Position numbers and translations under genes: made by a program. The notes below the pieces were generated by a model. That model was given only the letters and a program-made list of their open reading frames with translations, did not search any database and had not been told where the DNA came from. DNA of 64,000 nt from Cognatiluteimonas sedimenti (GTDB lineage Bacteria; Pseudomonadota; Gammaproteobacteria; Xanthomonadales; Xanthomonadaceae), in assembly GCF_022808325.1 (NCBI RefSeq), contig NZ_JALGCL010000003.1, positions 124,001 to 188,000 of the forward strand. The letters are read 5' to 3'. Position 1 is the stretch's first letter, and every line of letters starts with the position of its first letter. Positions 17,404 through 25,473 of the stretch are shown here, one piece after another.

Positions 17404-17856
17404 CCCATCGCGGTCGGCGTCGCCGGGCATGGCGCGTTCGATGTGGTGCCAGCCGTCGCGCACCGCATCGCGGGCTTCGGCCCAGGCCAGGCGCGAGCGC
17501 GCGCGGCTGTTGTCCCAGTCGCGTTCCAGCTGCGTCTCCACGTCCTCGAAGCGCTGGCCTTGGTACTGGCCGTAGGTGTCGTAGCCGTACTTGTACGCCG
17601 GCTCGTAGTCACTCCAGTCGCGGCCGCTGGAGTAGTACGACGCGTTCTTGTAATTGGAGTGGAAATAGTCGTTGTATTCGGTCGGATTGACCGCTTCGGC
17701 GACCGAGCCGCCGGCCTTGGCGCCAAGCGCGCCGCCGGCAACCGCGCCGACCACCGTACCGACCGGGCCCGCGGCCGATCCGACCGCCGCGCCGGTCACC
17801 GCGCCGGCAACCGCGCCGGTGCCTTCGCCAATGCTGTGGTCCTTCTTGGTGCTCAT
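17398..17856 (-). CDS. Glycine-zipper protein of unknown function (paralogue B)
   Basis: The 152-residue protein has an N-terminal glycine zipper (about residues 11-55: GTGAVAGAVTGAAVGSAAGP, then VGTVVGAVAGGALGAKAGG) and a hydrophilic domain rich in Tyr/Asp (YFHSNYKNASYYSSGRDWSD, then YEPAYKYGYDTYGQYQGQ). It is paralogous to 16648-17121 and on the same strand, so the pair arose by tandem duplication. The zipper could form a membrane-associated oligomer. The Tyr-rich domain resembles no family I can name. The stop codon lies within the second copy of a 62-bp tandem repeat. Confidence 0.75.
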   Translation of the reverse strand: MSTKKDHSIGEGTGAVAGAVTGAAVGSAAGPVGTVVGAVAGGALGAKAGGSVAEAVNPTEYNDYFHSNYKNASYYSSGRDWSDYEPAYKYGYDTYGQYQGQRFEDVETQLERDWDNSRARSRLAWAEARDAVRDGWHHIERAMPGDADRDGR

Positions 17857-18101
17857 CGTGTCCTCTCCTGTCGTGGGGGTGCCGCACGTGCGTCGGCAGC
17901 CCCATCGTCGCCAATGCCGGATATGCGGGCGGTGAAGCGCGCGCGCGTTCAGCTCTCACGCGCAACAAACAATCCGCATGCCGCCATGCATGCATTCACC
18001 GAGGGCAATGCGGCGTGCAGGCACGACGCCGGCCATCGTTCATCGGCGCATGACCGTTGCGCAGCGACAATGGCCGCCCCCACGCCTCGAGGAAACCGGC
18101 C

Positions 18102-18500
18102 ATGGCACAGTCCGCGCAGCGCACCGAAATCGAGCGCCTCGAGCGCGCCTTCTGGCAATCGCTGGTGGATCGCGACGCCGGCACCGCCAAGGGCCTGCTC
18201 GCGCCCCAGGCGCTGATGGTGAGCAGCCACGGGACCCTGCGGTTCGATCCCGCGCAGTACGAGAAGATGCTGCTGGATCCGAAGCACGGCCTGCTCGAGT
18301 ACACGCTGTCGGACATGGACGTGATGTTTCCGAGCGACGACATCGCCATCGCCACCTACCGCGCGCACCAGAAGATGGAGATGGACGGCCAGTCGCTGGA
18401 GCAGGACGTGGTGGACTCGTCCACCTGGGTGCGGGTGGACGGCGGCTGGAAGTGCGCCGCCCACACCGAGAGCGAATCGCGGGGGCAAACCCCGCGGTAG
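18102..18500 (+). CDS. SnoaL/DUF4440-like nuclear transport factor 2 family protein
   Basis: The 132-residue single-domain protein has the cone-shaped NTF2-like pattern: an N-terminal helix (EIERLERAFWQSLVDRDAGTAKGLLAPQALMVSSHG), then strands ending DVVDSSTWVRVDGGWKCAAHTES. Such proteins bind small hydrophobic ligands or act as minor enzymes. No specific active-site residues can be assigned. ATG 18102 is chosen because AGGAA lies eight bases upstream; an upstream in-frame ATG adds a basic non-conserved stretch. A 7-bp stem-loop follows the stop. Confidence 0.75.
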   Translation: MAQSAQRTEIERLERAFWQSLVDRDAGTAKGLLAPQALMVSSHGTLRFDPAQYEKMLLDPKHGLLEYTLSDMDVMFPSDDIAIATYRAHQKMEMDGQSLEQDVVDSSTWVRVDGGWKCAAHTESESRGQTPR

Positions 18501-18501
18501 T

Positions 18502-18519
18502 CCCGTGCGGCAGCACGGG
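18502..18519 (+). terminator. Stem-loop after SnoaL-like gene
   Basis: CCCGTGC-GGCA-GCACGGG forms a perfect 7-bp stem two bases after the stop codon. There is no T-run after it. Confidence 0.4.
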
Positions 18520-18606
18520 CGCCGATCGTGCTGAACTCGGCGGCGTTCCTGGCGGACAATGCGAACGCGGACCCGGCCCCTGTCGCCCCGGGCCAGGGAG
18601 CGCGCC

Positions 18607-19377
18607 ATGACCGAGCCCGTCACTGCCGTTGCGATCGTCACCGGCGCGAGCCGCGGCATCGGCAAGGCCATCGCGACGCGGCTGGCGGGCGACGGCTACA
18701 GCGTCGTCGCGGTGGCGCGCTCGGAGGCGGCGCTGCAGGCACTCGTCGCGTCGCTGCCGATGCCTTCGCTCGCGCTGCCCTTGGACCTCGCCGGTCCCGA
18801 TGCCGCGCGCCAGGTCGTCGAAGCCGCGCGCCAGCGCTTCGGCCGCATCGACGTGCTCGTCAACAACGCCGGGGCCACGCCGCGCGGCGAGTTCCTGGCG
18901 TTCGGCGACGACGACTGGCAGCGCGGCTTCGCGCTCAAGTTCTTCGGCGCGACCCGGCTGTGCCGCGCTGCCTGGCCGGCGCTGGTGGAATCCGGCGGCC
19001 GGATCGTCAACATCGCTGGCATCGGCGGCCGAACCGGCAGCGCCGAGTTCACCATCGGCGGCAGCGTCAACGCCGCGCTGCTCAACCTGACCAAGGCCCT
19101 GGCCGACCGCGGCATCCGCGACGGCGTGCGCGTCAACGCGGTCAATCCGAGTTCGATCGCGACCGAGCGCACGCGCGTGCGCATCGAGGCGCTGGCGGCG
19201 GAACGCGGGATCACCGCCGACGAGGCCGCCGGCGAACTGGCGCGCCAGCTGCGCGTCGCGCGCTTCGGCACGCCGGAGGAGGTCGCGCAGGTGGTCGCCT
19301 TCCTGGTGTCCGACGCCGCCAGCTACATGCAGGGCGCGATCGTCGACGTCGACGGCGGGCAGACGCGCACGCTGTGA
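18607..19377 (+). CDS. SDR-fold protein lacking the catalytic Ser-Tyr-Lys (probable pseudoenzyme or atypical SDR)
   Basis: The 256-residue protein has an intact Rossmann cofactor region (TGASRGIG at 12-19, NNAG in the middle) and a normal C-terminal SDR end (MQGAIVDVDGGQTRTL). At the classical active-site positions, however, Ser138 is Gly (NIAGIGG), Tyr151 is Gly and Lys155 is Asn (IGGSVNAALLNLTK). Ordinary SDR oxidoreductase chemistry needs that triad, so the protein either binds NAD(P) without classical catalysis or uses another mechanism. AGGGAG precedes the ATG. The reading frame is otherwise undamaged, arguing for retained function rather than decay. Confidence 0.85.
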   Translation: MTEPVTAVAIVTGASRGIGKAIATRLAGDGYSVVAVARSEAALQALVASLPMPSLALPLDLAGPDAARQVVEAARQRFGRIDVLVNNAGATPRGEFLAFGDDDWQRGFALKFFGATRLCRAAWPALVESGGRIVNIAGIGGRTGSAEFTIGGSVNAALLNLTKALADRGIRDGVRVNAVNPSSIATERTRVRIEALAAERGITADEAAGELARQLRVARFGTPEEVAQVVAFLVSDAASYMQGAIVDVDGGQTRTL

Positions 19378-19381
19378 TCCC

Positions 19382-19417
19382 GTAGCGCCGACCCACGGTC
19401 GGCTCCGGGAGCGCTAC
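19382..19417. repeat. Palindromic intergenic repeat between convergent genes
   Basis: Outer arms GTAGCG/CGCTAC enclose GCCGACC-CAC-GGTCGGC. It lies between the SDR stop and the stop of the convergent YdeI-like gene, overlapping the latter. It resembles the TAG-GCCGACC-GGTCGGC repeats scattered in xanthomonad genomes and could act as a two-way terminator. Confidence 0.6.
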
Positions 19418-19962
19418 TCCGCCGCTTCCGGCGCGCTGAAGTTCTTGCCGGCGATGCCGGAGCGGTCGAAGCAGCACACGCGCTTCTTGCCATGCTCCAG
19501 CATGTCCATCATCGCGGCCAGGCGCTTGCCGCGCGTCTCGGCCTTCTTGCCCTGCGTCATCCACGCGATCCAGTCACGCCGCGCCACCGTGGTGCTCGCA
19601 TCCCATGTCGCCTTCGCGGCGGGGTGCGCCTTGAGGGCGTCGCGCAGTTCCTTCGGAACGGGCGACTCGAGCTGCTGTTCGGACGGGCGGATTTCGAGCG
19701 TCACCATGTCGCCGGCTTCGACGCCCGCGGCTTCGCGCAGCTTGTCCGGCACCTTGAGCCAGTGGCTGCCCTGGCCGTCGGGCTCGAGCGTGGCCGCGAA
19801 CGGCGCGTCGCCGAGCGTGCCCTCGACGGAGGTCATCGCCCGCGTCGGCAACTTCGTGCTCGCGGCCTGCGGCAGGACCAGGAAGGTCCAGGTCGCGTTC
19901 CTGGGCTCCGCGGGTCGATGGAGCTTGGCTTCGAACCGGATCGGCGTGGCTTGCTTCGGCAT
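19414..19962 (-). CDS. YdeI/OmdA-like protein with DUF1905 domain
   Basis: The 182-residue protein has an N-terminal DUF1905 beta-domain (RFEAKLHRPAEPRNATWTFL ... TVEGTLG-like core, HWLKVPDKLREAAGVEAGDMVTLEI) followed by a YdeI/OmpD-associated helical tail (PVPKELRDALKAHPAAKATWD, DWIAWMTQGKKAETRGKRLA). The combination is common in small bacterial cytosolic proteins of unknown biochemical role. Start ATG 19962 (MPKQATPIRF) is preferred; the longer frame upstream reads through an Arg-rich non-conserved stretch. Confidence 0.8.
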   Translation of the reverse strand: MPKQATPIRFEAKLHRPAEPRNATWTFLVLPQAASTKLPTRAMTSVEGTLGDAPFAATLEPDGQGSHWLKVPDKLREAAGVEAGDMVTLEIRPSEQQLESPVPKELRDALKAHPAAKATWDASTTVARRDWIAWMTQGKKAETRGKRLAAMMDMLEHGKKRVCCFDRSGIAGKNFSAPEAAE

Positions 19963-20114
19963 GGAAGGAGTATCGCCCAGGCGCCCGGGCGCCTGCATCC
20001 ATCGCTGGCCTGCCGCCGCCCCTGCGCATCGGCCGCGGGACTTCCGGCACGTACCGCAGCCCGCGGGCAGGTCTAGCGTGCGACGGATCGCCAATGCGTC
20101 CGGGGGGGGCCGCC

Positions 20115-22205
20115 ATGCCGACACTCGACCGCCGCCAGTTCCTGAAACTGGCGGCCGCCATGGGCGCGACGCTCGCGTGGAGTTGCTCCACGCTACGGCC
20201 CTCCGCGAGCGGCTGGCGCGAACGCCGCGAGTTGTACCCGCACGGCGTCGCTTCCGGCGATCCGGACGCGAACAGCGTGCTGCTGTGGACGCGGCGCCCC
20301 TACGACGACGGCCGCGAGAAGGCCACGCTTCTGGTCGAGGTCGCCGAGGATCCCGGGTTCATGCGCGTCATCGCGACGACGGCCGCACCGGTGCTCGCGG
20401 CGTCCGACTGGACCTGCCGCGTGCTCGTCGCCGACCTGCCGGCGGCCGGCGAGTTCTGGTACCGCTTCGTCGACGAGGCAGGCAACGGCAGCCGCATCGG
20501 CCGCACGCTGACCGCGCCCGCGCCGGATGATCCGCGGCCGGCGAAGTTCGCCTTCGTCAGTTGCCAGAGCGCGCCCGAGGGCGCGATGAACGCGTACCGC
20601 CGCATGATCTGGGAGGACGAGCGCGCCGCGCCCGACGAACGCCTCGGCTTCGTGCTGCACCTGGGCGACTTCGTGTACGAGGTAATCCAGACGCCGGACC
20701 AGGTCAAGGACGGGCATCGCTACGACCGCAAGATCACGTTCCCGGTCTCGTACAAGCACGGCCGCAAGGTCGCCAACGACCGCTTCACCGTGCCCGGCTC
20801 GCTCGACGACTACCGCGCGCTGTACAAGGGCTACCTCGTCGATCCCGACCTGCAGGACGCGCGCGCGCGCTGGCCGTTCGTCTGCATCTGGGACAACCAC
20901 GAGTTCTCGTGGCTGGCGTGGCAGTCGATCATGTCGTTCCCCGGCGAAGGCGAGATGCCCGGGCAGAAGCTCAAGGTGGCGGCGAACCAGGCGTGGTTCG
21001 AATACCAGCCGATGCGGGTGACCGCGCCGGGCAAGCCGCTGGACCGCTTCGATGCGCCGGTCGTGGCCGACGTCGCGGTGACCGAGTTCGACGACGCCGG
21101 CCTCGGCCTCGAACCGAACAACCTCGCCGCGATCGAAAGCCTGATCGTGTACCGCGCGCTGCGCTGGGGCCGGCACATCGACCTGATCCTCACCGACCAG
21201 CGCGCCTTCCGCGGCAAGGACTACTCGAACGACGAGAAGCTCGGCGCGCTGTTCGAAGGCGTGCCGTATCCCTTCTTCCCCGAGGCGCTGTCGATGCAGG
21301 TGGACAGCGGCCGCGAGTACGCCGGTGGCCATCCGCCGGCGGAGATCGTGTTCGGCGCGAAGTCCATTCCCAATTACCGCATCGACGGCCCGCCGCAATC
21401 GATGCTCGGCGCCAAGCAGAAGGCCTGGTTCCTCGAGCGCCTGCGCAACGCCACCGCGACCTGGAAGATCTGGGGCACCTCGCTGGGCACGCACGACCAG
21501 CGCGTCGACCCGCAGAACCTGCCGGAAGGGTTCGTGCCGAAGGACTGGCCGAAGTGGACCGACGGCTACGCCGTGCAGAGCAACGGCGACTGGGGCGGCT
21601 GCTACCACGAGCGCGGCGAGATCTTCGACACCGTTCGCGACCACGGCATCACCGGCTTCGCCATCCTCGCCGGCGACCTCCACAGCTTCTGGGCCGGCTA
21701 CGCCGCGAAGTCGCTGCCGCCGCATGGCAAGTTCGAGCCCGTCGGCGTGTCATTCGTCGGCGGCTCGATCACCTCCCCCGGCGGGCAGGAAGCGCAGGAG
21801 CACGGCAACAAGAAGAACCCGCTGCGCAAGCTGTTCATCGCAGATCGTGAGGACGGCTCGATGGAGCCCACGATGAACCTGCTGCTCAACCACGGCGTGC
21901 GCTCCGCGCTGGAGTACGCCGAGAGCGGCGACCTGACCGCCGCGCATGCCGTAAGCAACCCCGAGCTGGCGCCGCACCTGGACTTCGTGGACCTGGGCGG
22001 GCATGGCTACGGCGTCGTGAGCGTCGACGCGAACCGGATGGTCACCGACTTCGTGTGCATCCCGCGCCCGATCGAGCGGGCCGCGACGCCGGACGGCGGG
22101 CCGCTGCGCTATCGCGTGCGACACGATGTATCGCTGTGGAGCGCCGGCGAGCGCCCCCAAATGCGCCAACTTCTGCTGGAGGGCGACGCAAGCCTATCGA
22201 CATAA
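20115..22205 (+). CDS. PhoD family alkaline phosphatase (Tat-exported)
   Basis: The protein of about 696 residues has a twin-arginine signal (DRRQFLKLAAAMGATLAWSC, residues 5-24; the terminal Cys could also serve as a lipidation site). The PhoD N-terminal domain is followed by the metallophosphatase domain with FAFVSCQ, LHLGDFVYE, WDNHEFSW and AGDLHSFWAGY, which carry the Fe3+/Ca2+ ligands. It hydrolyses phosphomono- or diesters outside the cytoplasm to release phosphate. The 3' end borders abruptly on A+T-rich DNA: the stop TAA at 22203-22205 lies at the composition switch, so the last few residues may derive from the inserted islet. Confidence 0.9.
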   Translation: MPTLDRRQFLKLAAAMGATLAWSCSTLRPSASGWRERRELYPHGVASGDPDANSVLLWTRRPYDDGREKATLLVEVAEDPGFMRVIATTAAPVLAASDWTCRVLVADLPAAGEFWYRFVDEAGNGSRIGRTLTAPAPDDPRPAKFAFVSCQSAPEGAMNAYRRMIWEDERAAPDERLGFVLHLGDFVYEVIQTPDQVKDGHRYDRKITFPVSYKHGRKVANDRFTVPGSLDDYRALYKGYLVDPDLQDARARWPFVCIWDNHEFSWLAWQSIMSFPGEGEMPGQKLKVAANQAWFEYQPMRVTAPGKPLDRFDAPVVADVAVTEFDDAGLGLEPNNLAAIESLIVYRALRWGRHIDLILTDQRAFRGKDYSNDEKLGALFEGVPYPFFPEALSMQVDSGREYAGGHPPAEIVFGAKSIPNYRIDGPPQSMLGAKQKAWFLERLRNATATWKIWGTSLGTHDQRVDPQNLPEGFVPKDWPKWTDGYAVQSNGDWGGCYHERGEIFDTVRDHGITGFAILAGDLHSFWAGYAAKSLPPHGKFEPVGVSFVGGSITSPGGQEAQEHGNKKNPLRKLFIADREDGSMEPTMNLLLNHGVRSALEYAESGDLTAAHAVSNPELAPHLDFVDLGGHGYGVVSVDANRMVTDFVCIPRPIERAATPDGGPLRYRVRHDVSLWSAGERPQMRQLLLEGDASLST

Positions 22206-22270
22206 AGCGTTTTCTCCACATCGCGAGGAAATCGCATCTAGCTGCCGCGCCCCAACTGTCTCAAGCCAAA

Positions 22271-23107
22271 CTAAACCCCATTCTTAGCTGACTTGATGTC
22301 CAACAGGTTGATCTTATCGATCTTGTCCTCGTGGATTACGATGGTCAGTTTCGCCGGATACTTAAACCTCATCTCGCTGATACGGAAAGTCCACAACATA
22401 ATTTTCAGCAAGTCTTCGTCACTTATGTTTTTGTGACCTTTAATACGCGTAATACCGGAGCCAAAAATCGGGGCGGAAACGCTCTTTTGCGCGTAAACGT
22501 TATTTACCTTATCCCAGAATGTAATTAAGAAATCCAAGTACTCCGGCATTGTGAGTGATGCACGGTTATTTGCATCAAACCTTGAGAATGCGGTCAATAA
22601 GAAGTCCTTGTATACGCAGATCGTCCCGATCTTGTATCTGCGTCTTTTCCCGCTAACTCGACCGACTTCTTCTCCCAATATTTCATCTCGGGAGAAGTCA
22701 TAACGGTCTATGTAGCTGTCCAGCCCCGCAACCGGGATATCCAGATAGTTGTTGATAAACACGCCATTGAGCGACGCATCACTGATCATTTGATTGTCAA
22801 CTGCGGTGTCGAAGTACTCATTGAAGGCGATCGCTTTAAAACCTGGCTGATCAAAAATATCGCCGGTCTTAATGGTAACTTCGCTCCCTTCAACGTTGAT
22901 ATTGATTCGATTTAAATTGCTCGACCACAGCCACAACAACAGGTAAGAAATGATCAGTGCGGCCAAAAAAGTCCAGCCGAAGAAAATCTTTAAATTGCTC
23001 GGTATATCGACGAATAAGACCACCAAAGAAAGCCCGGCACTGATCGCCGACGTAATTTCCAAAAATTTCTTAATTACGCGGCTGTCAAATAATTTTACCT
23101 TCGCCAT
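22271..23107 (-). CDS. thsA: Thoeris effector ThsA, type II (transmembrane + macro-like domain)
   Basis: The 278-residue protein has two membrane helices (about 16-34 and 40-62) and a C-terminal domain with the ThsA macro-like (formerly DUF6430) signature: EGSEVTIKTGDIFDQPGFKAIAFN, then EYFDT, MISDASLNGVFI, and FGSGITRIKG with the TIVIHEDKIDKI end. In type II Thoeris the macro-like domain senses a TIR-made ADP-ribose-type nucleotide (His-ADPR), and the membrane part then halts growth, presumably by disturbing the membrane. AAGGGGA precedes the ATG. It lies 20 bases behind thsB on the same strand. Codon use and composition are unlike the neighbours. Identification rests on motif recognition plus the TIR partner. 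Confidence 0.85.
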   Translation of the reverse strand: MAKVKLFDSRVIKKFLEITSAISAGLSLVVLFVDIPSNLKIFFGWTFLAALIISYLLLWLWSSNLNRININVEGSEVTIKTGDIFDQPGFKAIAFNEYFDTAVDNQMISDASLNGVFINNYLDIPVAGLDSYIDRYDFSRDEILGEEVGRVSGKRRRYKIGTICVYKDFLLTAFSRFDANNRASLTMPEYLDFLITFWDKVNNVYAQKSVSAPIFGSGITRIKGHKNISDEDLLKIMLWTFRISEMRFKYPAKLTIVIHEDKIDKINLLDIKSAKNGV

Positions 23108-23127
23108 TCAAGTCCCCTTCGATTAAT

Positions 23128-23688
23128 TCATGGCGAGTACCGAAAAACTCCCGGCTGGATTTTTGTGGCCAGCATAAAGTCGGGGTCTTTTAGCGTTTTC
23201 TCAATAAGTGCCTTGTTCATCGGCACGTGAATCGTCGGCACCTTGGACATGGAATCCCTTAAAACTGGAAGCTTGCCCCAAAGATTTTTAACTTCGTCGC
23301 TGAGATTGTTGTTGGTTAACAGTGACTCTTTTGTCTCGTAATCCGGGTAGATGACGATGACTGGCAACCCTTGGTCATTGATCGCGTAGTCGACTTCTTC
23401 TCGTAACGCCCGGGAATTGGTCGTACTCGAACTTAAGAACAGAATTAAGTTTTTGGAATTTCTGATGCGCTCCCTTAGTCGAGGCCTTAGAGTCAGCTCC
23501 CAATCACTGCTGTCTCTCACGTTGTAGGTTGTGTCGTGAGCATCGAGAAATGGAAAGGTCGAGTCCGCCCCCTTCCAAGAACGCAAAAGGTTGTAATAGC
23601 AAAAATCTCTTGTGGCATGAGCGCCGAGCGTGCTCGAGTTAAACGGCTCGGCGACATAAAACGCGGTGTAGTTTCTGGTCCTACTCAT
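23128..23688 (-). CDS. thsB: Thoeris sensor ThsB, TIR-like (DUF1863) domain protein
   Basis: The 186-residue protein is a single ThsB-type TIR domain: TYTAFYVAEP-like opening (RNYTAFYVAEPFNSSTLGAH), NLLRSWKG, HDTTYNVRDSSDWELTLRPR, ILFLSSSTTNSRALREEVDYAI and GLPVIVIYPDYE. The probable catalytic Glu is 97 or 98 in ALREEVDY. ThsB detects phage infection and cleaves NAD+ to make the signal for ThsA. ATG 23688 is preferred over ATG 23700, because GGGGAG lies a few bases upstream of it and the 23700 ATG is part of that Shine-Dalgarno region. It begins 36 bases after the recD stop on the same strand, so it may be read through from the recCBD operon. Confidence 0.88.
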   Translation of the reverse strand: MSRTRNYTAFYVAEPFNSSTLGAHATRDFCYYNLLRSWKGADSTFPFLDAHDTTYNVRDSSDWELTLRPRLRERIRNSKNLILFLSSSTTNSRALREEVDYAINDQGLPVIVIYPDYETKESLLTNNNLSDEVKNLWGKLPVLRDSMSKVPTIHVPMNKALIEKTLKDPDFMLATKIQPGVFRYSP

Positions 23689-23724
23689 CGCTCTCCCCAT
23701 TTTTTGGATATTGCGTTATTTGCT

Positions 23725-25473
23725 TCATGTTGTTCGCGTCGAGGCGTGCTTATCCCGATCCAGCCGCCACCCCAATCCTGAGCACCGGCTGGCGTGCCGC
23801 CCCAGCGCCGTCGCGATTGCGTCAGCGCTCGCGGCGACGTGCAGCTCGCGGCGGGCGCGGGTGATGCCGGTGTAGACCAGCTCGCGCGACAGCACGCGGC
23901 TGTCGTGTTGCGGCAGCAGCAGCCACACTTCGTCGAACTCGGAGCCCTGGGACTTGTGCACCGTCATGGCAAACGCGCTGTCGTGCTGCGGAAGGCCAGC
24001 GGGGTGGAAGACGCGAGGCTTGTCAGTCGACTCACCGGGAAACCAGGCCATGACGGCGCCGTCGGCGTCACGGAAGCAGATGCCGATGTCGCCATTGAAC
24101 AGGCGGTGGCGGTAGCTGTTCTCGGTGATCAGGATCAGGCGGCCGTGGAAGTGGGCGCCGCCGCCCGACGCGCCGTCGCCGCCGGCGCCGAGCATCGTTT
24201 CGATGCGCGCGTTGAGCGTGCGCGCGCCCTGCGGGCCGTCGCGCACGGCGGTGAGCAGGCGCAGGCGCGAGGCGAGGCGTAGCGCTTCGGCGGGGTTGCT
24301 GACGTTGGCGAGCGCGCGCCAGTGCTCCAGCAGGCGCTCGCGGTGCGGGGCCTGCAGAGGATCGGCCAAGCCTTCGTGGAAGTGGACGCCGGACAGTTCC
24401 CCGCCGCGCAGCAGCGCGAGCGCGGCGGCGCTGTCGCCTTCGCGCACAGCGGCGGCGAGCGGCGCGAGCTGGAGGGCCTCGTGCTGGCGCCACGTACGGG
24501 TGAGGTGCGTGCGGCGCGCGGTGAACGCGTCGCCGCCGGCCTCGGCGCCGTGCAGGATGCCGCTGAGCACGTCGCCGGCCTCGACCGACGGCAGCTGGTC
24601 CGGGTCGCCGATCAGCACCAGTCGCGCGCCGTCGGGCACGGCTTCCACCAGCTTGGCCATCAGCGGCAGGTCGATCATCGAGGCTTCGTCGACGACGACC
24701 ACGTCGAACGGCAGCGGGTTGCCGGCGTCGTGGCGGAAGCGCGGGCTGTCGGGGATCGTGCCGAGCAGGCGGTGCAGGGTGGTGCCGCTGGTCGGCAGCG
24801 CGGCGATGACGCCGGCGTCGGTGCCCGCGGTGGCGAGCGCCTGCAGCGCGTTGCGCACGCTCTCGGCCATGCGCTCGGCGGCGCGGCCGGTGGGCGCGGC
24901 GAGGGCGATGCGCGGATCGTCGCGGCCGGCGGCGCGCGCCTGTTCGACCAGCTGCACCAGCAGGCGCGCGATCGTGGTGGTCTTGCCGGTGCCGGGGCCG
25001 CCGGTGACCAGGTCGACGCCGCCGATATCGCTGTCGCCAATGTGGCTGCCGGCACCGCGCTGCGCCGCGAGGCGCTGCAGGCCGGCGGCGACGCGGCGCT
25101 CGTACTCGCGGTAGCGGCGCAGGTAGAGCAGGCCGGGCGCGCCGGGTGCGCCTTCGAGCACGAGCGGGCGGGTGGCGTCGGAGATGTCGGCGCCGTTGGC
25201 GGGCACGGCGACCCAGGGCGACGCCGCCAGCTCGCGGCGCCAGGCGTCGGCGTCGGGCCACGGGATGTCTTGCGCGTCGACCAGCGTGCGTGGCGACGCG
25301 AGGTCGAAGCCGGCGTGGCCGTTGGCGACGGCGAGCGACGCGAGCGCGGCAGCGGCGAGCACGCCGTCGGGCGTGGCGGGGTCGAGGCGCTTCAGGCTCT
25401 GCGCCAGCGCGTGGTCGAGCGTGCGCAGGGCGCCGCTGCGCCAGAGGGCGTCGAACAGGGGCGAGGTGCTCAT
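23725..25473 (-). CDS. recD: Exodeoxyribonuclease V alpha chain
   Basis: The 582-residue 5'-3' helicase subunit of RecBCD has Walker A (GGPGTGKTTTIARLLVQL), Walker B-type DEASMIDL, motif III region LIGDPDQLPSVEAGDVL, and C-terminal motifs FAMTVHKSQGSEFDEVWLLLP and VYTGITRARRELHV. The start overlaps the recB stop by four bases (ATGA). It is the last gene of the recC-recB-recD operon and is followed closely by the Thoeris islet. RecBCD degrades linear foreign DNA and repairs double-strand breaks through Chi-regulated resection. Confidence 0.95.
   Translation of the reverse strand: MSTSPLFDALWRSGALRTLDHALAQSLKRLDPATPDGVLAAAALASLAVANGHAGFDLASPRTLVDAQDIPWPDADAWRRELAASPWVAVPANGADISDATRPLVLEGAPGAPGLLYLRRYREYERRVAAGLQRLAAQRGAGSHIGDSDIGGVDLVTGGPGTGKTTTIARLLVQLVEQARAAGRDDPRIALAAPTGRAAERMAESVRNALQALATAGTDAGVIAALPTSGTTLHRLLGTIPDSPRFRHDAGNPLPFDVVVVDEASMIDLPLMAKLVEAVPDGARLVLIGDPDQLPSVEAGDVLSGILHGAEAGGDAFTARRTHLTRTWRQHEALQLAPLAAAVREGDSAAALALLRGGELSGVHFHEGLADPLQAPHRERLLEHWRALANVSNPAEALRLASRLRLLTAVRDGPQGARTLNARIETMLGAGGDGASGGGAHFHGRLILITENSYRHRLFNGDIGICFRDADGAVMAWFPGESTDKPRVFHPAGLPQHDSAFAMTVHKSQGSEFDEVWLLLPQHDSRVLSRELVYTGITRARRELHVAASADAIATALGRHASRCSGLGWRLDRDKHASTRTT

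Larger units (their letters stand above)
22206..23724. mobile_element. A+T-rich acquired defence islet (Thoeris) between phoD and recD
   Basis: About 1.5 kb with strikingly lower G+C and A/T-ending codons lies between two G+C-rich genes whose stop codons mark its edges. It carries only the thsB and thsA genes. I see no integrase, transposase, tRNA or clear flanking direct repeat, so the mode of entry is unknown; homologous replacement of the interval is possible. Type 'mobile_element' here means a horizontally acquired segment, not a proven transposable unit. Confidence 0.7.

Noticed and set aside
22206-23724. Islet considered as a transposon or prophage remnant
   Set aside because: No transposase, integrase, terminal inverted repeats or clear target duplication was found.
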